IMG/VR virus record: IMGVR_UViG_3300020472_000019
Location: 1-64,000 of that record
Source: a virus
DNA length: 64,000 bases
Direction: 5' to 3' (one strand)
Positions 8,961 to 17,392 of this stretch are shown here, piece by piece. The translations under genes were made by a program, and so were the position numbers. Under the pieces are notes generated by a model. It had not been told where the DNA came from, ran no database searches, and worked only from the letters and a program-made list of their open reading frames with translations. The number at the start of each line of letters is the position of its first letter. The first letter of the stretch is position 1.

Positions 8961-9373
8961 AAAAAGTAAGTGAGATTCTTGAAATAGATGATGAATATAC
9001 TCCAACAATAAAAGGCCCAGATAATTATATACGTCATAATGCAAGTAGAGATATAAAACCTTTTATTAAACACGAAGAAGATATTGATAATGACTATGAA
9101 TACCAAAGACAAAACTTTTATAACCTTGTTGAACGAGGAAACGATGCCATTGAAGGAATCTTGGAGTTGGCAAAGGAGTCTGAGCACCCAAGAACTTACG
9201 AAGTTGCAGGCAACCTCATCAAACAAGTCTCAGAAGTTACCGAAAAACTTGGAGATTTACAGGAGAAAATGAGGAAACTTAAAGAAGTTCCAGATAATGC
9301 TCCTAAAAATGTCACTAATGCATTATTTGTAGGGAGTACAGCAGAACTTCAAAAAATGCTCAAGGACAAATAA
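8957..9373 (+). CDS. gp16: Terminase small subunit gp16
   Basis: The central region (YEYQRQNFYNLVERGNDAIEGIL, by position about 44-66) and the helical EVTEKLGDLQEKMRKL segment are typical of gp16 small terminases of T4-like marine phages. It binds concatemeric DNA and regulates the gp17 motor during headful packaging. The length, 138 aa, is slightly below T4 (164). It overlaps the upstream methyltransferase by 4 bp and gp17 by 1 bp, so it is translationally coupled to both. Confidence 0.85.
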   Translation: MKKVSEILEIDDEYTPTIKGPDNYIRHNASRDIKPFIKHEEDIDNDYEYQRQNFYNLVERGNDAIEGILELAKESEHPRTYEVAGNLIKQVSEVTEKLGDLQEKMRKLKEVPDNAPKNVTNALFVGSTAELQKMLKDK

Positions 9374-11016
9374 TGTCAGAATCCGTATATCTTGGTAATC
9401 CCAATCTCAAAAAAGCTAATGTTGCTCAAGAGTGGACAAAGGAAGAAATAAAAGAATATGCTCTTTGTATGAAAGACCCTATTCATTTTATTCAAAATTA
9501 TATTAAAATTGTTTCTCTTGATGAAGGACTTGTTCCTTTTGAATTATATGATTTTCAAAAGGAGATGGTAGGAACATTCCATAAAAATCGTTTTACTATA
9601 TGTAAACTTCCTAGACAGTCTGGCAAGTCAACTACTATTATAGCCTATCTTCTTCATTATGTATTGTTTAATCCTACAGTAAATGTGGCAATACTTGCTA
9701 ACAAAGCTGCTACTGCAAGAGATTTGTTAGGACGTTTACAACTTGCATATGAACATTTACCAAAGTGGTTACAACAAGGAGTTATGTCTTGGAACAAAGG
9801 TTCTTTGGAGTTAGAGAATGGTTCAAAAATTCTTGCAAGTTCTACTAGTGCTAGTGCTGTTCGTGGTGGTAGTTATAACATTATATTTCTTGATGAATTT
9901 GCATACGTGCCATCAAATGTGGCAGAACAATTCTTCAGTTCAGTGTATCCTACTATTTCCTCTGGAAAAACAACTAAAGTTATGATCGTATCTACCCCAC
10001 ATGGTATGAATATGTTCTATAAGTTGTGGGTAGATGCAGAAGAACAAAGAAACTCTTATATACCTATTGAGGTTCATTGGAGTGAAGTTCCAGGCAGAGA
10101 TGAGAAGTGGAAAGCTGAAACTATAAAAAATACAAGTGAATCACAATTTAATACAGAATTTGAATGTGAGTTTCTTGGTTCTATTGATACTCTTATTACC
10201 CCAGCAAAACTTAAAACTCTTACATATCGTCAACCTATTCAAACAAATGCTGGGTTAGATATACATGAAAGACCAAAAGAAGAACATACTTATTTTATCA
10301 CTTGTGATGTTTCAAGAGGAACGTCAAATGATTATTCAGCATTTGTGATAGTAGATGTTACTGAAATCCCATATAGGATTGTTGCAAAATATAGAGATAA
10401 TGAAATTAAACCACTAGTTTTCCCTCAAAAAATATATGATTTGGCAAGAGCATATAATCAGGCTTTTGTTCTTATAGAAGTTAATGATATAGGTGAAGGT
10501 GTTGCAAATGCAATGCAATTTGATTTAGAATATGATAATTTGGTTATGGCATCTATGAGAGGTAGAGCTGGACAAGTTATGGGTGGTGGTTTTTCTGGTG
10601 GCAAAGCACAGCTGGGAGTACGAACAACAAAAGCAGTTAAAGCTGTTGGATGTTCAAATTTAAAACAATTAGTAGAAGATAATAAGATTATAGTTGAAGA
10701 TTATGATGTTATTAATGAATTATCAACCTTTATCGTAAAAGGTAGTTCTTTTGAAGCAGATGAGGGGTGTAATGATGATTTGGTATCTTGTTTATTTTTA
10801 TTTGCATGGTCTACAGACCAGACATATTTTAAAGAATTAACTAATAATGATATTAGAATGAGAATGATAAAAGAGAATGCTGACGCATTAGAACAGGATA
10901 TGGCTCCGTTTGGTTTTATTGTTGATGGTTTAGAAGATGAAAATATTGGTCAGATGGTAGATGAATATGGAACTAAATGGAATCCTGTAGTTCGTGATTA
11001 TAGTAATGATTGGTGA
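9373..11016 (+). CDS. gp17: Terminase large subunit gp17 (packaging ATPase/nuclease)
   Basis: Motor of DNA packaging. The Walker A-like motif is PRQSGKST (residues 80-87), Walker B is IIFLDEF (170-176) with the catalytic Glu, and a coupling motif STPHG follows at 207-211. The C-terminal RNase H-like nuclease begins at CDVSRG (Asp312). The length is 547 aa (T4: 610). The start overlaps the gp16 stop by one base. The downstream neighbour is on the opposite strand and converges on its stop codon. Confidence 0.95.
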   Translation: MSESVYLGNPNLKKANVAQEWTKEEIKEYALCMKDPIHFIQNYIKIVSLDEGLVPFELYDFQKEMVGTFHKNRFTICKLPRQSGKSTTIIAYLLHYVLFNPTVNVAILANKAATARDLLGRLQLAYEHLPKWLQQGVMSWNKGSLELENGSKILASSTSASAVRGGSYNIIFLDEFAYVPSNVAEQFFSSVYPTISSGKTTKVMIVSTPHGMNMFYKLWVDAEEQRNSYIPIEVHWSEVPGRDEKWKAETIKNTSESQFNTEFECEFLGSIDTLITPAKLKTLTYRQPIQTNAGLDIHERPKEEHTYFITCDVSRGTSNDYSAFVIVDVTEIPYRIVAKYRDNEIKPLVFPQKIYDLARAYNQAFVLIEVNDIGEGVANAMQFDLEYDNLVMASMRGRAGQVMGGGFSGGKAQLGVRTTKAVKAVGCSNLKQLVEDNKIIVEDYDVINELSTFIVKGSSFEADEGCNDDLVSCLFLFAWSTDQTYFKELTNNDIRMRMIKENADALEQDMAPFGFIVDGLEDENIGQMVDEYGTKWNPVVRDYSNDW

Positions 11017-11316
11017 TTATAATAGTTCTATCAAATCATTATCTAATTTAATTTTACAGTTATAACATAGTATTTTAGAGTTGTCAATGTATTTTTGTAC
11101 ACGTTCTCTACTTTTTTCATTTATACCAACTCTCCTAGACATACCTCTTATTACTAGATCATGAGGATAAAAGGCTAAACACATAGTTTCACTTTCACCA
11201 CAATGTTTACATGACTTATCTGCTAGATATTCATTTAACCAGATTTGTCTTTTCTGGTAATTCCTTTTTGTAGTACGTTTGATGGTTTCTTGATACTTAT
11301 TGTAGTGTTTGTTCAT
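11017..11316 (-). CDS. Degenerate HNH / zinc-ribbon protein, reverse strand
   Basis: A small basic protein (99 aa from ATG 11316; 107 aa from ATG 11340). It has a CKHCG pair, then AFYPHD, then a terminal CYNCK. This is the layout of small HNH endonucleases (C-x2-C ... H-D ... C-x2-C), but the usual final H after the second Cys pair is Lys here, so catalysis is doubtful. It lies antisense between gp17 and gp18 and ends at the gp17 stop. A minus-strand TATAAATA at 11329-11322 lies inside the longer reading frame, 5 bp before ATG 11316, which favours the shorter start. It is possibly a decayed homing endonuclease. Confidence 0.6.
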   Translation of the reverse strand: MNKHYNKYQETIKRTTKRNYQKRQIWLNEYLADKSCKHCGESETMCLAFYPHDLVIRGMSRRVGINEKSRERVQKYIDNSKILCYNCKIKLDNDLIELL

Positions 11317-11321
11317 ATTTT

Positions 11322-11329
11322 TATTTATA
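11322..11329 (-). promoter_or_regulatory. T4-type late promoter on the minus strand
   Basis: The plus strand reads TATTTATA, so TATAAATA faces left. With T4 spacing, transcription would begin at or next to ATG 11316, giving a leaderless mRNA for the HNH-like gene. Confidence 0.55.
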
Positions 11330-11371
11330 TGCTTTGGCACATATAAAAAAGTGTTTTAGGAATTGGTTTTT

Positions 11372-11379
11372 TATAAATA
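11372..11379 (+). promoter_or_regulatory. T4-type late promoter before the tail sheath gene
   Basis: Exact TATAAATA, 37 bp before ATG 11417. A strong site, AAAGGGAG, precedes the start. The spacing matches the promoter-gene distances seen before gp22 and gp23 here. Confidence 0.8.
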
Positions 11380-11416
11380 TTCGTATTAACTACTATAAAA
11401 GAAAGGGAGTAAAAAT

Positions 11417-13459
11417 ATGGGATTCTTAGTTTCTCCTGGCGTTCATGTAAAAGAGATTGATCTTACGAATGTCGTACCCTCTGTTGCAACTTCTATCGGT
11501 GCTATTGCTGGTGGGTTTGCAAAAGGGCCTTACGGTGAAATCGTAACGATTAGCTCAGAAGAAGAACTCGTAAAAATGTTTGGAAAGCCTGATACCACGA
11601 ATCAGGGTGTTCAAATAGAAACTTGGTTTGCAGCTGCCAATTTTCTCAAATATTCAGATACATTAAGAGTAGTACGTGCTGGTGGTTCATCCGTACTTAA
11701 AAATGCTTGTATCAGTGGTTCTGCTGTTATTATTCGTAATGATGACCATTATCAAGAATCATTTGCAACTGGACAAGCTTCAGTTGGTGAATGGGCTGCA
11801 AGACAACCAGGCACTCACGGAAATTCTATTGGTGTTTCTTATTGTGCAACAGCAGCTGCTTTTGAAGAAAAGTTGGGTGTTGGTAAACTTGTAAATGATG
11901 CTGATGCTCAGGCTGGTGAAACAACTATAACGGTTGATGCTGGTACTGATTTTGTTGCTGGTGATATAATTTCATTCTATACGGATGGAACATATAATAC
12001 AGGTTCAGTTGGTCATGAAGGTGTTGAATATGAAGTTGTAAGTATTGCAACACACGTTTTAACCATACGTAAGAAAGATGATGCAAACGGAACAGGTCTT
12101 GTTGCAGATTTAGGCAATGACCAATATATCAAAAGACGTTGGCAGTTTTATGACCTATTTGATAGTGCTCCAGGCACTTCAGCATGGGCCACACAAAACG
12201 GCCGAGGTGCTGGTGATGAAATGCACGTTGTTGTGTTTGATATTACTGGTGATATTACTGGATATGACCATAAAGTTGCTGGAAACAGAACATCTTCTGT
12301 TGTAGAAACATATCCAGCGATTTCTAAATGTCCTGTAGCAAAAACTGCTCAAGGTGGTACAAATTATGCTCCAGATGTAATTTTCTTGAAATCCGAATAT
12401 GTTTACTGGATGGATTGGAACGCAGCTGGTGGTGCTGGTAATTGGGGTACTGATACTTCAAGTGCTTATACTGCTGCTGGTACTGGTATTGTGAAACCAA
12501 CTGGAGGTGGCCCTACTGGTACAGAAGGTCATTTGGCTGTTGCTGGTGTAGATGATACAGCAATTTCGGCTGGTGATTTACAGGTTGCTTATGATTTATT
12601 TGCTGATACAGAATCAGTAGAGGTAAATTTAATTATAGGTGGACAGTGTGGAACTGACCAAGCTTCACATGATACTCATGTTACAATGATTACAGACCTT
12701 TGCGAATTACGTAAAGATTGTGTAGGATTTGTATCTCCATATCGTAATGCAACAGTAGATGTAACAAGTTCAATTACTCAAACAGATAATGTAATTACAG
12801 CATTTCAAGCTTGTCCTTCATCGTCATATATGGTTTTTGACAGTGGACACAAGTATATGTTTGATAAGTATAATGATGTTTATAGGTATGTACCACTTAA
12901 CGGTGATACTGCTGGACTTTGTGCAAATACTGATGCTGTAGCTGACCCTTGGTATTCTCCTGCTGGATATACTAGAGGAAACGTAAGAGGTGCAATTAAA
13001 CTTTCTTACAATCCTAAAAATTCTGAAAGGGATCAACTATATCGCCACCGAATCAACCCTGTAACAAACTTCCCAGGCCAAGGTGTGGTTCTCTTTGGAG
13101 ATAAAACTGCTCTGGCTAAACCAAGTGCATTTGACCGTATTAACGTAAGACGGTTATTCTTGGTTCTGGAAAAGGCAATTGCTACTGCTGCTAAATATCA
13201 ACTCTTTGAATTTAACGATGAATTTACAAGAGCACAATTTAGAGCAATGGTAGAACCTTTCTTGAGGGATGTTCAAGGTCGCCGAGGTATTTTTGATTTT
13301 AAAGTTGTCTGCGATGGTACTAACAATACTGGTGAAGTAATTGACCGAAATGAGTTTATTGGAGATATTTACATTAAACCTGCTAGGTCTATTAACTTCA
13401 TTACACTAAACTTTATTGCTGTGCGAACAGGAGTAAGCTTTAGTGAGGTAGGAGGTTAA
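11417..13459 (+). CDS. gp18: Tail sheath protein gp18
   Basis: The N terminus (FLVSPGVHVKEIDLTN, then IAGGFAKGPYGE) is the conserved opening of contractile tail sheaths. The C-terminal domain (FDRINVRRLFLVLEKAI, then FTRAQFRAMVEPFLRDVQ, and a final INFITLNFIAVRTG) is the conserved core that packs on the tube. It forms the contractile outer tail cylinder. The length is 680 aa (T4: 659). Gly/Thr-rich insertions around residues 160-230 and 300-380 are variable surface domains. It is followed after 2 bp by the tube gene. Confidence 0.95.
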   Translation: MGFLVSPGVHVKEIDLTNVVPSVATSIGAIAGGFAKGPYGEIVTISSEEELVKMFGKPDTTNQGVQIETWFAAANFLKYSDTLRVVRAGGSSVLKNACISGSAVIIRNDDHYQESFATGQASVGEWAARQPGTHGNSIGVSYCATAAAFEEKLGVGKLVNDADAQAGETTITVDAGTDFVAGDIISFYTDGTYNTGSVGHEGVEYEVVSIATHVLTIRKKDDANGTGLVADLGNDQYIKRRWQFYDLFDSAPGTSAWATQNGRGAGDEMHVVVFDITGDITGYDHKVAGNRTSSVVETYPAISKCPVAKTAQGGTNYAPDVIFLKSEYVYWMDWNAAGGAGNWGTDTSSAYTAAGTGIVKPTGGGPTGTEGHLAVAGVDDTAISAGDLQVAYDLFADTESVEVNLIIGGQCGTDQASHDTHVTMITDLCELRKDCVGFVSPYRNATVDVTSSITQTDNVITAFQACPSSSYMVFDSGHKYMFDKYNDVYRYVPLNGDTAGLCANTDAVADPWYSPAGYTRGNVRGAIKLSYNPKNSERDQLYRHRINPVTNFPGQGVVLFGDKTALAKPSAFDRINVRRLFLVLEKAIATAAKYQLFEFNDEFTRAQFRAMVEPFLRDVQGRRGIFDFKVVCDGTNNTGEVIDRNEFIGDIYIKPARSINFITLNFIAVRTGVSFSEVGG

Positions 13460-13461
13460 TC

Positions 13462-13992
13462 ATGGCTAATATAGACGATTTCAAAGCAAATTTAATTGGT
13501 GGTGGTGCTCGTGCTAACCAGTTTAGGGTAACAATCACTGCTCCTCCTGGCATTGCGATTGGTTTGGATGTTCGTAGAACTTCTTATCTAGTTACAACTT
13601 CATCTTTACCAGCAAGAACTTTAACAGAAATTCCTGTACCTTTTAGGGGCAGAAATATCTATATTGCTGGAGATAGTGGATTTGAAACTTGGACTACAAC
13701 TTTTTATAATGATACAGACTTTATGATCCGTAATGCTATGGAAAGATGGCAAAATGGTATCAATGACCTAGCAAATAATACTGGAGTTATTGACCCTGCT
13801 GATTATCAGACAGATTTGTTTGTAGAACAATTAGATAGGGATGATACTATATTAAAGTCTTATGTCTTTAAAAATTCATGGCCTACTACTGTGGCAGCTG
13901 TTGCATTAAGTAGTGCTGATGCTACATCTTTAGAGACATTTGATGTTACTTGGAGATTCCAACATTTTGAAGCTTCTGGCGTATCTTCTTAA
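13462..13992 (+). CDS. gp19: Tail tube protein gp19
   Basis: The start, ANIDDFKANLIGGGARANQF, and the IPVPFRGRNIYIAGD segment are typical of gp19 tubes of T4-like phages. It polymerises into the inner tail tube inside the gp18 sheath. The length is 176 aa (T4: 163). It lies directly after gp18, in T4 order, and is separated from gp20 by 36 bp holding a hairpin and a candidate late promoter. Confidence 0.95.
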   Translation: MANIDDFKANLIGGGARANQFRVTITAPPGIAIGLDVRRTSYLVTTSSLPARTLTEIPVPFRGRNIYIAGDSGFETWTTTFYNDTDFMIRNAMERWQNGINDLANNTGVIDPADYQTDLFVEQLDRDDTILKSYVFKNSWPTTVAAVALSSADATSLETFDVTWRFQHFEASGVSS

Positions 13993-13998
13993 TACAAA

Positions 13999-14021
13999 CC
14001 TACTAAATAATATTAAGTAGG
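13999..14021 (+). promoter_or_regulatory. Hairpin masking the gp20 RBS, overlapped by a late-promoter variant
   Basis: CCTACT (13999-14004) pairs with AGTAGG (14016-14021), and the second arm contains part of the gp20 Shine-Dalgarno (AGTAGGAG). ACTAAATA at 14002-14009 is a two-base variant of TATAAATA. A transcript from it would begin after the first arm and leave the RBS free, whereas read-through from gp18/gp19 would mask it. Confidence 0.4.
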
Positions 14022-14028
14022 AGATATT

Positions 14029-15714
14029 ATGGCAGAACTTTTTGGGTTTCGTATAACACGAAAGAAGGATGAGAAGGGTGAGTCATTCACCCTTCCCACT
14101 CCAGATGACGGCACAGTAGATATTGCTGGTGGTGGATTTTTTGGCTCTGTTCTTGATACAGATGGCCGAGAACGAAGTGAAATTGATTTAATAAAGAGAT
14201 ATAGGAATATATCTCAACAACCAGAATGTGATTCTGCAATTGAAGATATAGTAAATGAATCAATTGTAGCAAATGAATCAGATCAAGCAGTTATGGTAGT
14301 TTTAGATAGACTACCTTATCCAGAAAAAATTAAAAGAAAAATAAGAAATGAATTTTTTGAAGTTCTAAGACTTTTAGAATTTGATATAAAAGGTCATGAT
14401 ATTTTTCGTAGATGGTATGTAGATGGTAGAATTTTCTATCATAAAGTTATTGATCCAAAAAATCCAAGAAAAGGAATTACAGAACTTAGATGGATTGATG
14501 CTTTAAAAATTAAAAAAGTAAGAGAAGTACAGAAAAAGAAAAAAAATAATACTGGCATAGATATTATTGAAGGTATATCAGAATACTATATTTACAATGA
14601 AAAGGGTATTCAACATACACATGGCAGTGCCCAAGTCTCACAAGGAATTAAAATAGCTAACGATGCTATAACTTATGTTCCTTCTGGTGTAATGGATTCA
14701 AACTCTGGTAAAGTTATGTCTTATCTTCATAAGGCAATTAAATCAGTAAACCAACTAAGAATGATTGAGGATGCTGTAGTTATTTACAGAATTTCACGAG
14801 CACCAGAACGTAGAATTTTTTATATTGATGTTGGTAATTTACCTAAAGTAAAAGCAGAACAATATCTTAAAGATGTTATGAATCGTTATCGTAACAAACT
14901 GGTCTATGATGCAAGTACTGGTGAAATCCGTGACGATAGAAATCATATGAGTATGTTGGAAGATTTTTGGTTACCACGAAGAGAAGGTGGTAGAGGAACA
15001 GAGATTGATACTCTTGCTGGTGGTTCTAATCTAGGAGAAATTGACGATATTCAATATTTCCAAAAGAAATTATATAAGTCTTTAAATGTACCAATTTCTC
15101 GTTTAGAACCAGAACAATCTTTTAGTCTTGGTAGGTCTGATGAAATTACCAGAGATGAATTAAAATTTACGAAATTTGTTCAAAGAGTCCGTAAAAAATT
15201 TACTCCCCTTTTTACAGATGTACTTAAAACTCAATTACTGTTAAAGGGAATTATAACTCTTGATGATTGGGAACAAATGAGAGAACATATACAGTATGAT
15301 TTTTTACAAGATGGACACTTTACAGAACTAAAAGAACAACAACTTTTAAATGATAGAATAGAGTCTTTAGTTAATATTCAAGACTATATTGGTACATTCT
15401 TTAGTAAAGAATATGTATTAAAGAAAGTTTTACGTCTTAACGATGGTGAAATTGCTGAAATGCGTGACCAAATTAAAAGTGAAATCACTAAAGATCCAAT
15501 GGATGGTGGTATTGATACAGATGGTGGTGATGGTATTCAAAGAATCCCAACAGATCCAAGTGGTATGCCAACCGATCCAGATATGAATCCGAAAGATAGA
15601 ACAGCTCTTGCATATGGTATGGAGCCAAATCAAATACCAGATTCAGATGGTGGAAAAGAACCTACAGAAGATGAATTTGATAAAAGTTTAACAGTGAAAG
15701 GAAATAAAAAATGA
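14029..15714 (+). CDS. gp20: Portal protein gp20
   Basis: A 561 aa portal (T4: 524). Conserved blocks include DLIKRYRNISQQPECDSAIE (about 46-65), GRIFYHKVID near residue 136, and the VPISRLEPEQSFSLGRSDEI block near residue 355. It forms the dodecameric ring at the capsid vertex through which gp17 packages DNA. The C-terminal ~60 residues are Asp/Gly/Pro-rich and probably disordered. The stop overlaps the next small gene (ATGA). Confidence 0.95.
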   Translation: MAELFGFRITRKKDEKGESFTLPTPDDGTVDIAGGGFFGSVLDTDGRERSEIDLIKRYRNISQQPECDSAIEDIVNESIVANESDQAVMVVLDRLPYPEKIKRKIRNEFFEVLRLLEFDIKGHDIFRRWYVDGRIFYHKVIDPKNPRKGITELRWIDALKIKKVREVQKKKKNNTGIDIIEGISEYYIYNEKGIQHTHGSAQVSQGIKIANDAITYVPSGVMDSNSGKVMSYLHKAIKSVNQLRMIEDAVVIYRISRAPERRIFYIDVGNLPKVKAEQYLKDVMNRYRNKLVYDASTGEIRDDRNHMSMLEDFWLPRREGGRGTEIDTLAGGSNLGEIDDIQYFQKKLYKSLNVPISRLEPEQSFSLGRSDEITRDELKFTKFVQRVRKKFTPLFTDVLKTQLLLKGIITLDDWEQMREHIQYDFLQDGHFTELKEQQLLNDRIESLVNIQDYIGTFFSKEYVLKKVLRLNDGEIAEMRDQIKSEITKDPMDGGIDTDGGDGIQRIPTDPSGMPTDPDMNPKDRTALAYGMEPNQIPDSDGGKEPTEDEFDKSLTVKGNKK

Positions 15715-15887
15715 GTAGAGAATTTGTTGATGCAATAGCAGACGGAAATAATATTGAAGCTGAAAAAGCATTTAAACAAGGAATTGTCTCAAAAGTTGGA
15801 GACACATTAGAACTAAAAAGGAGAGAGGTTGCAAAAGACATAGCTTCGTCTTTACCAACCACAGAAGAGGAAAATGACCAAGTTTGA
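15711..15887 (+). CDS. Small prohead core protein (gp67-like, 58 aa)
   Basis: ATG 15711 overlaps the gp20 stop, and TGA ends at 15887. The product starts MSREFVDAIADGNNIEAEKA and continues with a charged helix containing KVGDTLELKRREVAKDIA. In T4, gp67, a small prohead core protein, follows gp20 directly. Position, size, helical charged composition and the phage-typical KVGD-LE-KR pattern support a core role. It overlaps the next gene by 14 bp. Confidence 0.65.
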   Translation: MSREFVDAIADGNNIEAEKAFKQGIVSKVGDTLELKRREVAKDIASSLPTTEEENDQV

Positions 15888-16119
15888 AGATTTGTATGAA
15901 TCTATACAAGAAAAAGATGAGCATAAAAAATCTCGGCAGTATAAAAAATTAACTCCGAAGATGAAGGATGCTGTTGACCAAATTTTTGCAAAAATGGATG
16001 CTAAACCTTCTGATTTCCTAAATAGTTTTGAGAAAAGTATAAAAGAAGTATCAAAAAAATTTAAAGTTTCAGAAAAGGAACTTATGGATTATTTTGAAAA
16101 AGAAATGTTATCAATCTAG
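15874..16119 (+). CDS. Small charged protein in the gp68 position (81 aa)
   Basis: It is lysine- and glutamate-rich and almost certainly all-helical (KKLTPKMKDAVDQIFAKM, FEKSIKEVSKKFKVSEKEL). In T4, gp68, another prohead core protein, occupies this place between gp67 and gp21. I cannot confirm homology from sequence alone. A role in prohead core assembly is inferred from position and composition. Confidence 0.6.
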   Translation: MTKFEDLYESIQEKDEHKKSRQYKKLTPKMKDAVDQIFAKMDAKPSDFLNSFEKSIKEVSKKFKVSEKELMDYFEKEMLSI

Positions 16120-16129
16120 GAGTTAAACA

Positions 16130-16696
16130 ATGGCATTTAAATTAATAAGACACGTTGGGCTGATAAATGCAACAACTTTGGGTGATGATGCAGCTCATTC
16201 TATTGATTGTGGAAAATTAAGTGCTGGGGCTGCATATAGAGTAACCTCATTAAATGCAAATGATGTTTGCATCAAAGTTTCAATGGAAGGAACAGCTGTA
16301 ACTGCCACTAATGGTATTACTATGAATGGTGGAAGTTCGTTGATGATAGTACCAGACGAAAAACCTACAGCCGTATCTGCTATATCAGCAACTAACGCAA
16401 ATCCAGCAGTTTTTACTGTAAATAATGGACATGGTTTTGTTGTTGGTGACCAAGTAGGTATGACAGATTGTGCTACAGCAGGATGGAATACACTAATCAC
16501 AAACGGAAATATTACAGCAGTTACAAACTATGAACATGGAAGAGATACAATAAGTGTAGATAAAAATTCAACATCTACTGGAGCATTCCCTGGCGGAACT
16601 TTGCATAAGAACTTTTCTATCTCTGCTATCAATCATACAGCAGGATCGGATGGATGGATTGTTGTAGAAGAGGTTGTACAGGTAGGAGCATTATAA
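16130..16696 (+). CDS. Beta-rich virion protein inserted before gp21 (188 aa)
   Basis: It has AGG plus 8 bp before ATG 16130. The composition is Thr/Ala/Asn/Gly-rich, as in structural proteins. Residues ~85-130 (NANPAVFTVNNGHGFVVGDQVG...) look like the FCCH-type beta module (NP-x-V-T-x3-HG-F-x2-GD-x-V) found in phage virion proteins; a related module occurs twice in the 62681 product. It ends one base into the gp21 ATG. It may be a capsid decoration or accessory head protein; this is inference. Confidence 0.6.
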   Translation: MAFKLIRHVGLINATTLGDDAAHSIDCGKLSAGAAYRVTSLNANDVCIKVSMEGTAVTATNGITMNGGSSLMIVPDEKPTAVSAISATNANPAVFTVNNGHGFVVGDQVGMTDCATAGWNTLITNGNITAVTNYEHGRDTISVDKNSTSTGAFPGGTLHKNFSISAINHTAGSDGWIVVEEVVQVGAL

Positions 16697-17352
16697 TGAA
16701 TAAATTAAAATTATTCTCTGAAGCAGTAGAAGAAGTAGAATATATCACAGAAAACAAAGAAGGTGGTGGAAAAAACTATAAAATTCGTGGTGTATTCATG
16801 CAAGCTGATATTAAGAACCGAAATGGTAGAGTATATCCTATGGAAGTTCTTGAGAAAGAGGTCGGTAAGTATAATAAAAACTTTATTCAACAAAAGAGAG
16901 CTTTTGGTGAATTAGGTCATCCAGACGGCCCTACGGTCAATCTGGAAAGGGTTTCTCATATGATTACGTCTTTGACGCCTGATGGTAAGAATTTTATGGG
17001 GGAAGCAAAAATTATGGACACACCTATGGGTAAGATAGTTAAAAATTTAATGGATGAGGGTGCAAAATTAGGAGTGTCATCTAGAGGTATGGGTAGTTTG
17101 AATCAAAAAGGTGGAACAAATTACGTAAGAGATGATTTTTATCTTGCTACGGCTGCTGATATTGTTGCAGACCCTTCCGCTCCAAATGCTTTTGTAGAAG
17201 GTATTATGGAAGGAAAGGAATGGGTTTGGGATAATGGTATCATTAAAGAGGCAGAAATAGCGGAGATGAAACAACGAATTGACGATAAATCTCGTCAAAA
17301 ACAGGCAAATATCGCAGCTTTAGAGTTTGCCAATTTCCTCAAAAAGCTATAA
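16696..17352 (+). CDS. gp21: Prohead maturation protease gp21
   Basis: A T4-type prohead serine protease, 218 aa (T4: 212). The catalytic His lies in GELGHPDGP (His75) and the nucleophile Ser in GVSSRGMG (Ser128/129), with the family motif NRNGRVYP at 41-48. It degrades the scaffold and trims capsid and internal proteins after Glu in L/I-x-E sites. ATG 16696 overlaps the previous stop; a longer in-frame extension to 16654 lies inside the upstream gene and is unlikely. Its substrates probably include gp22, gp23 and the internal proteins encoded at 53-62 kb. Confidence 0.92.
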   Translation: MNKLKLFSEAVEEVEYITENKEGGGKNYKIRGVFMQADIKNRNGRVYPMEVLEKEVGKYNKNFIQQKRAFGELGHPDGPTVNLERVSHMITSLTPDGKNFMGEAKIMDTPMGKIVKNLMDEGAKLGVSSRGMGSLNQKGGTNYVRDDFYLATAADIVADPSAPNAFVEGIMEGKEWVWDNGIIKEAEIAEMKQRIDDKSRQKQANIAALEFANFLKKL

Positions 17353-17353
17353 T

Positions 17354-17361
17354 TATAAATA
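17354..17361 (+). promoter_or_regulatory. T4-type late promoter before the scaffold gene
   Basis: Exact TATAAATA, 31 bp before ATG 17393, with AAGGAG in between. It would allow high scaffold expression independent of upstream genes. Confidence 0.8.
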
Positions 17362-17392
17362 AATAATACAATAAAAATAAGGAGAAATCCAT

